The position numbers were made by a program, and so were the translations under genes. 64,000 nt of DNA from Trichodelitschia bisporula. Its lineage: Eukaryota; Ascomycota; Dothideomycetes; Phaeotrichales; Phaeotrichaceae. The notes below the pieces were generated by a model that did not search any database, was not told where the DNA came from, and worked only from the letters and a program-made list of their open reading frames with translations. Positions 11,967-21,946 of this stretch are shown one piece after another (the stretch's first letter is position 1; the number at the start of each line of letters is the position of its first letter). The DNA is taken from contig ML996698.1 of NCBI GenBank assembly GCA_010356995.1, positions 307,923 through 371,922 on the forward strand, given 5' to 3'.

Positions 11967-13794
11967 CTAGCTTGAAACCCAGTGCTTAGTCCATATTGCG
12001 CGCTGCTCCTCAGTTCCATCAAACTGGAAAAGAAAGGTCAGCTATCACTGCAAGCAAGAAGAAGGGGAAACGTACAGCGAAATCCACCTTGATGATGTCT
12101 TGCAACCCCTCCTCCAGCTGAGGCTCGCGGTATCGCTTCTTGAAGTCCGAAAAAGCTACTTTAGGAAGCATGTCTCGCTTCTCAGGGTTCATCTCTTGTT
12201 GTCAGCATTTCCAGTGATCCTAGGGGGAGGAGCATACCTCGCCGCTCAGCGCCCGCATCACATCGTTGTGTTCTGCAACCATGACGGGGGTGGTGAAGTG
12301 GATGCAACGGATGGGGACCTTGAACTTCCTGGCGAGCTTGATCCAGTGCTCCCGTGTTTCTGGGTTCGCATTGGTATTGTCTGGGAAGTCAGCGAGAGAG
12401 GATCATATATGGGAGGTGACGTTGCCACCAGTGCGCGTACCTATCACTACGGACTCACCATCCTCAAGGTGCTGAGTTGCTTTCTTGATGCAGTTCTGTC
12501 GCTGTCAAGGTCAGTATGTCAAATTCCAGGGCTGGAGTAGCATGTACATACCGAACCAAGTATGTCCTGATTTATGCGGACGTATCCTAACGGCTCAAAG
12601 TGCTTCCAGTAAAAGGTTGACTTCCCCGCTCCAGGAGCACCACAGAATATGACAATATCCTGAGGATATTCCTTTTTGAACTCAACCGATGCTACGCCAA
12701 GTTGGTTAGCTAGGATCACCGAGTACTCAACTTGCCCATGAACTCACTTGTGCTGTTCGCCTTCTCATCCAGCTCGGCAAGATAGGCCTTCGGATCGAAA
12801 TCTCTAGACCACGGTCTTGTCGGCTGGCTTAGGAAGAACTCCTCTGGCGTTTTGAAGGGGATTCCGACGTTCTCTGAGAAGCCTCTGGAAGGTGATCAGC
12901 AGGATACTCACTCTGACAGGAACGGCATACCTGTCACTGCAGGAAAAGTCCTTCTGCACCGGCCCCATCTCATCTCGCCCCGCGGCATCGCCCACAAAGA
13001 TGGACGCCTGAAGATCAATATCTTCGTGCTTCAAGCCGAGATCCCGCAACAGCTCATGCCACATCCCCGGTCGCGGCTTACGGAACTGATCAATTCCAGT
13101 CGCAGCAAAGATGCGAATCGGGAGGTCGAGCAGCGTAAGCACATTCTTAGCTTTTGTCTTGAAGTCACCAAGGCGTCTTGCATCGCCCTTCGCAGTCTTG
13201 TTGTTCGTCTTGAGGGATATACCGCCCTGGTTGCTCACTATCGCAAGGATGAAACTGAAGTAATGAGCAGAGGGCTTACAGAGAAGGGGTCGGCGTACCC
13301 TTCGTCGTGGAGGCGGCGTAACGATTCCGGAACGCAGGCGTGCCACCATTTCCAGTCGTCGCTGTTAACGGGGAACTTCTTGCCGGATGTCGTCGCTATG
13401 AGGGTGAAATCCTGGGGGCGAGTAAGCTTGGCGCGAGGAGGCGCCGATCGCGAACGAATCGGGCATCACGTACGAAGTCGAACAGCGCGACCTTGGGTTT
13501 TGAGCCCTTTTCCGTAGTCTCGGGTTTTGGTGAAGGCACATATCGTCCTGCGAGCACTGTTCCGCTCAGGATTCGCCATGTGAGCTTTTCCGGCTCCTTC
13601 TGTGATGCGGGTTTGAAGAAGTTGGCTACGGCGCTCTCTATACGTGGTAGCCATCAGCAACAGAACATCAATGCCCTCTACACCTCCGGCGAACGCTTAC
13701 TTGTGGTGCCTGACTGCATTTTGCGCTTAACGGGCGGCGGCGAAATCGACTCCGCGGAGGGAGACCGCTTAAGGGATGCCTTTTGCCTGTTCAT
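11967..13794 (-). CDS. pnk1: Polynucleotide kinase 3'-phosphatase (DNA end-processing)
   Basis: Ten exons (minus strand): 13794-13701, 13637-13474, 13411-13299, 13254-12931, 12884-12748, 12691-12552, 12501-12459, 12380-12238, 12192-12076, 12023-11967. Phases agree throughout and give 443 aa. The enzyme removes 3'-phosphate and phosphorylates 5'-OH ends at DNA strand breaks in the nucleus. The N-terminal HAD phosphatase shows DFDFT at 85-89 (DxDxT nucleophile motif), VSNQGG, a KPRPG lysine motif and FVGDAAGR. The C-terminal kinase shows Walker A GAPGAGKST at 295-303. The end, F-D-G-T-E-E followed by W and HW, is typical of the family. A Lys/Arg-rich stretch near residues 20-26 could be a nuclear signal. 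No FHA domain is present, as in fission yeast Pnk1. The start has good context (CAAAATG). Introns of 44-63 bp. Confidence 0.93.
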
Positions 13795-14966
13795 TTTGAC
13801 GCTCAAAAGCAAATATCTTTAGGAGTATCCAAATTCAAGAGTGCGCTATTGAGCCTCAATGGTGTAAGCCGGTCATGCAGTTGGCCGGTCAGTAACAAGT
13901 ACATTGAACGTGAGACGCGAATAAAGGCATGTCACGATGTCGGTTGATCACGTGCGGCGCGTTAAGTTTCGTGATTGCTCTTCAACGATGAGCGCTGCTG
14001 CCCATCGATGATGAGGTCATACTTGGACTTTGCTCGAGTTAGGAGCACTAACTGCTCCTGTTTGTCTTTCTCAAGTTGTGTTTGTGAAGCTCGTCATACT
14101 TGGGTTCAGCTGCGACATGAATGGTCTACACGCAAGCAGGAGGCAGGTATGGAAGTTCGGAAAATATTGGCCTAGCGATGATATATGGACGCCGAGCCTG
14201 TGTACTGTATAGTTTTATGGAAGACCGCCTCCCTCGTGCGTCTTCTCCACGTGTACTTTTACTGCGAGCTGCTTCGCATGGCATACTAGACCAGTCTCTC
14301 ACAGGTGCGACTATTAGGCCGAACCTTCGGGTATATATCCAGACATGTGGCTGATAAAGAAGTCTAGTACATGTAGACAATGAACCCTGGACCCAAATAC
14401 TGTGTATCACCACATCAATCTCGATAAGCCAGTACTTGAAGGAGCTTGCTCAGGAGAGGGGGGTTGGCTGGTTTAGGTATTGGAAGGCCACTTGAATCGA
14501 CAGCGCGATCACTGGCAATCACAAGGGATGGCATATGTAAATTTCATGCTTTGTTCATTCCGGCGCTCGGAGAACTAGGCCTCCGTCATAACGTCCATGA
14601 TGTGGCCGTTCGTTGCACATATGTACAGCTCCGATAGACCTTTGACCACAAGAATAACCCTAGTCGATCCGTCAGTGAAGCTGTAGCCATAGCAAACAAT
14701 CGTACGCTTTTGCCCACCCCGCGACATGCACTAGAGTAAGGGAGAACACAGGACCCAAAGAATAGACACATGCCCAATGCCGCCCAATGCAAGCCGTACA
14801 CAAAAGAAAGATCCAACCAGAGGCCCTCCCAACCAGCCAATGCATAGACAAGAAGAACCCAGAACCGTGAGGGGGATTGTCGCTGGCGTGGTCCAAGCCG
14901 CGTCCCCTCCGAATCACGAACAGTATTTATACACACATTTCAGAGTCGAAACCGTGGCATTGTACC
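13795..14966. other. Intergenic, between PNK1 promoter and KGD4 3' end
   Basis: Holds the upstream region of the PNK-like gene and the 3' flank of the KGD4-like gene. Only short frames without recognisable content. Confidence 0.5.
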
Positions 14967-15379
14967 TCAAGCCACCATGCTTGCGCCGCCGCTCTCGATC
15001 GCCTCTATCTCAGCCAGAGTCCACGGGACGGTCTGGAATTTCTTCGGCAGCTCGCTGCGAGCGAAGGCCATGCCGCTAGGGTGCAGCTCGACGGGACCGA
15101 GCGACGCGCCTGTCTGAGCTCCGATGCCGGTATTGGTAGCACTAGTGTTGAGCGGGCCGTGCTGCTGTGCCTTCTGGCGGTAGGTGGCAAAGGAATCAGG
15201 AAGACGGCTAGCAGGGGCGGCGGGGTGCGGCTTCGGAGCGTGGTTGATATCTGAGGTCAGTGTTAGTGGGGGGGCTGGTGGGTGCGCAAGAGGGGGGGAG
15301 CATTACTAGTGGGAAGCGTCCGCTTGCCCAGGAAGCGGATCATGGGCTGGTGCTGGAGGACACGGAGGCTTGCTTGCAT
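14967..15379 (-). CDS. kgd4: KGD4/Ymr31-like subunit of mitochondrial 2-oxoglutarate dehydrogenase
   Basis: Two exons, 15379-15307 and 15250-14967, with a 56-bp intron ending in CTCAG, give 118 aa. The N-terminus carries the family signature QPMIRFLGKRT after a short basic leader that suits mitochondrial import. Then come HAPKPHPAAP, LPDSFATYRQKAQQHGPL and a C-terminal LPKKFQTVPWTLAEIEAIESGG, all hallmarks of fungal Kgd4 (relative of animal MRPS36). Yeast Kgd4 links the E3 subunit to the E1-E2 core of the 2-oxoglutarate dehydrogenase complex in the TCA cycle. It was once classed as a small-subunit ribosomal protein. The ATG at 15379 (context CACAATG) is preferred to an in-frame ATG at 15493, because it starts right at the conserved leader. 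Confidence 0.9.
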
Positions 15380-18300
15380 TGTGACGGTTGGTGAAGTTGT
15401 GTTGTAGATAGGCAGTGGGGGATGAGGTATGGAGAGGTTGGAGGAGTAATATGGGAAGCTGGGTCGGAGGGCGCCGGAAGTGGATTTTTGCACAGGAAAT
15501 GGCTGAAGCGCGATGGATATGTAGTGCAGAGCGTTCGGCGGAAGTATACAGAGGTCTTTATGTCGAGTAGGATGGCAGGTGGAAAAGGGTGGTCTGAGAG
15601 GGAAAATGAACTTGGTTCAGAGATGGTGGGAGGGGCCGCTGATAAGAGAGGTCGCGACCGCGGAAGAACCAGTTCTTGGTACCCGACAAATCTAGGGACG
15701 TCAAAGCTTTCTGTCTCGGCGGGAATGCGGGGAGGAAAAAGGAAGAAGCAATAAATCGCAGTGATCAAGGTCCGATGATGGGAACTTTAGATTCAATTGC
15801 TTAGAGTATGGGCAAAAGAGAGCCGAATTTGTATGAGGATGGGGTAAGTTGATACATGCATCCCGAGTTCAAACTTGCGCTGGTCAATTTGCTATCTTGG
15901 CGCGGGGAGCTTTCATCCCACGATCCCAGTCGGCTGTCGCAATTTTCCCCTCCCACGCCGGCACTTGCATCAAAAGGCTTGCTCCATTCAGGTCTAGCCT
16001 CTGCAAAGCTTGACTTGGATAGAGACGACATACTCCGACCAGCCAATCATGACTCCATACCGCTTCTTGTCTCCCGGTTTCTTTTCGCGGGTACCTTGTC
16101 CGTGCTTGTCCCCCGCACGCCTCCCCCGTTTCCCCCACACATCTGACACCATTTCACTGGATTCTGCTCATCATCTTCCCTGCAATGCCGCAACAACCCA
16201 CCAGATTTTCATCATTCTATCGCGCAGAAGGTCATGCAGATGCTTGCTGGCGCTGTTTGACAGGTCCTGCTCGCTGCTGCCCTACCCGCTGGCATGTGGG
16301 GGGCTTCTCCCGCCGGGTCTAGGCGTCGCCCGCCTCGGAGAACTCGGCGGCATCCGACAACCGACGCACATGTCTGCGGGGACGGCCTTGGTGGCGAGAA
16401 TCACGAGGCCAGAATGCTGCCCCTCAGGCAGATGCTTTAGTTGAGTACCTCTTGACACCGTTTGGGTGGAATTAGGGGTCAGCGGGCTCAGAAGACAGAT
16501 TCCTGCGGTACAGCATGACGAGCTCAGTCCCAAGTTTGAGGAACAGTTGCATGATGCAACTGATGCACTCTCAGACTCCATCCACAGAATTCTGCTCCAC
16601 AGGATCTTCGTCTGCACGTCGTATCCTGAGTAAACAGCCATTGGCTGGATGTTCAGGTTTGCCGAAGTCCACGACTCTGAGACATTCCCGCTCGAGATAG
16701 TGGTCTGTGCGGCATGGTGTTGTGCTTGCGGCTGACGGAGCAGAGCCGCACCTGAGGACGACAACCTGCTCCAAACATGGCAGGTAGGCTTCGCGGATAT
16801 GCAGCTCTTCCGACGATCTGAAGCTGACTCTAAAAGCTAAAATGACTGGTACCGATATTTCCATCTTCGTCAAAGCCCAGGCCGAGGAAGTCAAATGATC
16901 AAGGGCTTCATATTTCGGTCGTACGGTACTGTACTCCAGGCTTCAAGCTTTCGATACTCGCTCCTAGGTTCTCTCAAAGCGTCGTCGCAACGCGTCACCC
17001 AACAGGCTGCGGTCTCATGGCTCTTACCGAGCTGCTTGTGCACTGCCCAGGGGTCACTCACATGCTGCGCCCTACATCGTTACGCCAGCGGAGGCGCCTC
17101 CACTGACATCCGGTCGATAGCCAAAGTTCAGGCGACAACACTTGAGGGAGGTGACTCCTCATCGGTGAAACATATGTCGCCACCGCGCCTCGAAATTTGA
17201 ACGCGCGGAATTGGACCGCAGGCAGATGCATTTCCGAGGCCCTCCATGCAGGGCGAGGCTGTGCTGGTCACCTGACCACTCATGAAACGATTTGGCATCC
17301 TCAACAAACCGATCACTGATCACATTCCCGACGCTGCGGCCTTCGCTAAGACTATTCATCCAGTTTCCAAGTATTTCGAACCGCTCGCGTAATTCCTTGG
17401 TAACAGTCATTCCTGCAGCCTCGCGAAAACTTCGCTTTCGAACCGGGATCACATGCCGCATCGGGAAGTGTGGCTGTGCGAAACGCGTCATCGGTGGTGC
17501 CTACCCCCGAACTGTAGCCGAGTCGCATCCGGATTGGTTATCCACTTTGGCCGTCGGACTCGGGTTCGCCGGCCGTCCCCGGACTTCCATGCATCGGATC
17601 CACAGAGCCGAGCCGCTCGCGAGGCTGCCATCCGAGTTGTGCATGTCGAATCCGAACAGGCGATACTCCGTTGGAGGATCGGAGGCCATGCCAGTAACAC
17701 TTACCAACTGGAATCCATCACGTGTCAAACGCACCCCCGGTAGCCTTCCACTTGTCTCAATGTCTTTCGATGCTGCGCGTCGCTCATATCGCGATCAGGA
17801 TACTCTCCCGATATCGAGCCACACCCAGCCTCCTTTTTGGCTAATTGCAACACTCGACTTAGGGCTCCCATCTCCTGACCTGCAGTAAGCCTCCAATTCG
17901 CTCACGAAACGACCCAATCCGGCCCGTCCAATCCGCGCGCGGTATCCCGACACGTAGCACGTAGCACAATGTCCAGCGCAACCACCATCGGCCAAACTTC
18001 CCTCTCACCTCGCAACTCCGAGCAAACATTGAAGCCCGATTCTCCAGTTTAACAGGTTGCCCGGGGCGTCAGTTGACGAATTCTATATGCATCACTCTCG
18101 TTTGGCTCCGCTCACACCTCCGGACCTCGTTGCGTCAGACCCCTCGGGGCCCCTCAGTCGTTACTCGACTTCACCACCCGGCTCCCGAGCATAAGCACGT
18201 AGCAGTCGCACAAACGTTACATGCAACGGCTCGTACCCCGCCGCGCGTCACCAAGGCCCCAGTCCCGAGCACCTGTGCCCCGTTTCCCATGCCTCGTCCA

Positions 18301-18403
18301 CCCCATGCCTCGTCCACCTTGCACTCCCCACTATCACAACTCGCCGAACCCAACCTCTCCCCCCTAGCACTAGTCCAGTGTAACCCTTCGTCCAAAACCA
18401 ACC

Positions 18404-18404
<1 letters not shown>
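15380..18404. other. Intergenic with a coding-like patch of unknown nature
   Basis: No recognised domain. The start is the KGD4 promoter. On the minus strand between about 16280 and 17960 several adjacent short frames read like protein (for example one at 17159-17491 with LRERFEILGNWMNSLSEG), broken by stops and with a plausible GTAAGT donor near 17706. They may be exons of an unknown gene or relics of a dead one; I could not chain them into one consistent model. Confidence 0.35.

Positions 18405-18479
<75 letters not shown>
18405..18479. repeat. Homopolymer of 75 C
   Basis: An uninterrupted run of 75 cytosines on the + strand, flanked by C-rich but ordinary DNA. It is far longer than any other homopolymer here (next: 17, 12, 12 and 10). 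Read as sequence it would code polyproline or polyglycine, but no supported gene covers it. It may be a real tract able to form G-quadruplexes on the other strand, or an artefact of sequencing or assembly. Confidence 0.9.
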
Positions 18480-18481
<2 letters not shown>

Positions 18482-19726
18482 ATAGCTTACCAAGCGCCCC
18501 ACATCGGCACGCCGCCTCACGAGCATCCCCGCGGAGGACACTTCCCTTCTTGATCTCTACCTCTTCCCCGTCATACTCATTCCTCCCCAGTTATACTCGT
18601 CCATCCTCCCTTTACTCATCCGGCCCGGCCCGCATACCGCCTCCGCGCATCGAGCTGAAACGTGCCGCTCGCCGTATTGCCCACGCCGTATAAGTGTCCA
18701 TAAACGGCGCCCGCGAAGCGGTGAACAGCTGCTTGGTCAGGACGGGTGGCGTGGGGAGGCGACATGCTCACGCGCTAGATCCTGATGCCGCTGATGCCGC
18801 AGTGCCGCCCGCGGCGGTTGCTTTTGAGGATCTTTAGGGCATTAGGGCGGCGAGCGAAGATACGAATGCTGGTTCATGGGCTTCACTTCACATGTCACGG
18901 TAGGTACGGTATGGAGGCACGGTTAAGAAGAATCAAAGTGCTTGTTTTGGGTATTCCTGTAGTCCACCCGCTTATCCGTCCCGTCCGTAGATAGAATACA
19001 TATCCATAACCTTTCCCCCGATGTCTAGATTTTTCAGGTACAGCAATATACAGCGCGGTAGATGTAGAAATACAGAGCTTGATGAAGCAAGCGTGATACA
19101 GGTATCTAGGCGAGAGCAACGAAACAAGAACGCTTGACCATCCTCCCCACAAATTGTACAGTCCCTTTTCCCTTCCAGCCCAGCGGAGACAGGTAGAAAA
19201 GACGTCAATCGGATATTAAACCGCGCGACCTGTGAAACATATAGTCTATGTGGAAACGAATCCAAACTATTTAGTAGAGGCAATAACAAACGTGGCAGGC
19301 GAATCTCCCAAGTGCCACCAAAAACTAAAGGAAAAGTACATTCGTCGTCATGTTTTTCGTGAACTCATCGTGTCGTCGCGCGCTTTTGCAGCTCGTTCCT
19401 CTTGAAAAAACATCATAGCACCCGTACCGGAACCTAAGGAAAACATGAAAAGGGAAACCATGGTCCGAGAGGAAACGGACCAGGACCCATGAAAGGCGCA
19501 CCGGAACGATAAAAGTACACATGGCACTAATAATAGGGTCGAGAGAAGTATCGATGCCCGATCGGATCCTCAGACCAGTCGCCGCTCCGATCGTAGGGGA
19601 AGTGACGCACTCAGCCCGCGAAGCGAGAATCTTCGCCACTGCGGAGCAATGGCAGCACGCCGCCTGTAGCGCATTCACTCGTCGTTTGCGTCCAGCGCGC
19701 CTCAGCGCGCAAAGTGTTGAAAGTGC
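18480..19726. other. 3' flank of the Rpn4-like gene and unassigned DNA
   Basis: No gene seen. The stretch 19000-19500 is relatively AT-richer and probably contains the 3' untranslated region of the minus-strand gene that ends at 19727. Confidence 0.5.
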
Positions 19727-21946
19727 TCAATCGTGAGCGCCGCGTCGCCGGTGCTTCCCTGGAAAGTCGACATCGGGATGCACGACACGCATGTGCCGCG
19801 TCAGAGCGTCGTTGCGCGAGAAAGTCTTCTCCTCGACACACAGCGCACAGCGAACCTTCTGCTTCTTGATGTTGTGGATAGTATCCTCGTGGCGCGTCAA
19901 GTCGTAGGGCCGTGAGAAGATGGTATTGCACGGCTTGCCCGTCGTAGGGTTGATGCGCTCGCAGACATGCGGTCCGGCCTGCGAGTTGCGCGCCATCAAC
20001 TGCGCCGACGACATGCCACTCCCGACGCCGGGCGTCACGGTGCGCGTCGCCTGGGCGCCGCGGTGGCCTTCGCGCTTGTGTCGTTGGAGCTTCTGCGGCG
20101 TCTCAAAGCGTTGGGTGCAGCCATGGTATGTGCAGGTATAGGTACCCGTGTCGGCCAATGTAGAGCTGGGCTTGTGACTTTCGATGGACTCGGTGATGTG
20201 ATTAGTGGCCCCGTTACTGGACGCAGGAGCCTCGCTTGCGCTCGATTCCATGGTGGTCAGGTGAGGAAAATCAGGAAACTCGGGATTTTCTTCGCTCTTC
20301 ATGGGCGCCGAGACCGGCATTGTCGCAATGCGGAAAGTCGACTGCTCGAGGAACGGAAGAGTCGAGGGCATGGAGAAGCCAAATCCCTCCTGCTGATGTT
20401 GTGGCTGTGTCATTGCCAAGCTGTAGGTAGAAGAGCTAGGCCCTGCATGGCTAGTCCATCCGTTACTGACTGGGGTGCTGACGCCCGCATAACGGGCCTG
20501 GACGGCGCCATTGTTCTGGAACGATCCGCGCGCATAGTTGTTCGGCGCGTGGTCATTCATGTACTGCTGCGCAGCGGCACCGGACGTCTCGGTTGCAGGA
20601 AAGAGTGACATTTTCGTGTCTTCGGGCGATTCGTGATAGTCGAGCAACGCGTCCTTTGGCGAAATTGTTGGTGGCTCTTCCTGCTGCCGCCTACGACGCT
20701 CCAGGGTCTGTCGCTCGCGCTCCGCCGCCTCCGCCTCTTGCTGCTGACGTGACAGTGTCGAGGCAGCAGCGAAGCTCGGATCGTACGAATATTGCGAGTT
20801 GGGCCTAAACGGCGAGGCGTTTCGAGAGTGACCCTTGATGGAGTCGGTTTGCGAATGCGCGGATTGCGACCGCGCCATCTGCGCCGCCTGCAAGCGTTCG
20901 CTCACCGAGTTTTGTATCGGTGAGAGGTACTTGTGGCTGGACTGGGTGCTTGAAGGCTGCATTGGTGGAGCGGTTGCCGGGTTGTACAGCTCGTCTTCGT
21001 ACACGTTCGAGATAGTCCGATCCAGCTTGGGGATGGTCTGTCTTATAGTCATATCTAGACCATCGTATTGTCAGCATGAATCGAGCCAATCGTCGACTTC
21101 AAGAAGAGCGTCCTCACCATTTGACTTGTACGAATCCTCGGGGCTATCGAGAGGAGCGGTGCGCGGTGTTGAAGGGTCGCCACCATAACTCGAGATGGAG
21201 TGCCTGTTTGAGTGCGACATCCCGGGCATGTCATCCTCCGTGGCTGTGGCCTGATCACTCGTCATGTGATTCGCCGTCGAGGCCGTCACCGGGCTGAGAT
21301 TCTGAGATTGCTGGTGGGAAACGTAACCAGGGTACCCTCCGCCCAGAAGCGAATCCGTAGGCGTCTCCGACGGGCTTGAGACTTGGTTCTGGTAGCGTCC
21401 ACGAGCGCTGCCATCGTTGAATGGCTGACTCAACTTCGCGGAGCTAGCGATTGAGGGCGATGACTCCGACAGGCTGTACGGATAGGACGTGCTGTGGCCA
21501 TAGGACGAGGTCGAGCCAATTGAAGACGAGGACTGCCCCCGGCGGTGGGAACCTCCACGACTGCTCGCCGGGGAAAGAGGCGACGGTCTCGCCACCAATC
21601 TGTCCCTGCTCAAGCTACTCCACGAACCATTGTCCCGAGTGTCGAACTGCGGCTGCTGCTGGTGGTATTCTCCAAACTGCTGTTGCGCGGGTTGCGGCGT
21701 CGACTCATGGAGCCTGATGGCCGGACCGTGGGAGTATCCGTTGTTCATGTAGGTTTGGTCTACGACTGGTGTCGAAGACAGGTTGAAGGAGTCGAACTGG
21801 TTGTAAAGCGGCTTGTCCTCGAAGTTAGGTGAAGGCGGCGCGGGGAAGAAGCCGAGAGGGTATGAGAAGGTGTCGGGCGAAGATTGAGATGCGATGTGGT
21901 CGAGGTGGAAGTGAGAGCGAGGTGATTGTGCGCTGTAAAAGAGCAT
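19727..21946 (-). CDS. Rpn4-like C2H2 zinc-finger transcription factor
   Basis: Two exons, 21946-21118 and 21054-19727, with a 63-bp intron (GTGAGG...TCTAG), give 718 aa. Most of the protein is Ser/Gln/Pro-rich and probably disordered activation sequence. It includes an acidic patch and a Glu/Arg/Gln-rich coil near residues 370-400. Three C2H2 fingers sit at the C-terminus: about 582-607 (C-x4-C), 641-670 (wide C-x10-C finger with CNTIFSRPYDLTRHEDTIH) and 679-702 (KTFSRNDALTRHMRVVH). The paired FSRPYDLTRH / KTFSRNDALTRH arrangement is what I know from yeast Rpn4, which switches on proteasome genes; the extra first finger and most of the N-terminus differ. The role in proteasome control is inferred. 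Another C2H2 regulator remains possible. Confidence 0.8.

Noticed and set aside
15180-15192. GGTGGCAAA, the yeast Rpn4 (PACE) site, about 4.5 kb from the Rpn4-like gene
   Set aside because: It lies inside the coding exon of KGD4, so it is most likely a chance match of nine bases.
18073-18693. 206-codon frame with a long polyproline stretch
   Set aside because: The polyproline comes only from the C75 homopolymer, and the rest has no protein-like conservation signs.
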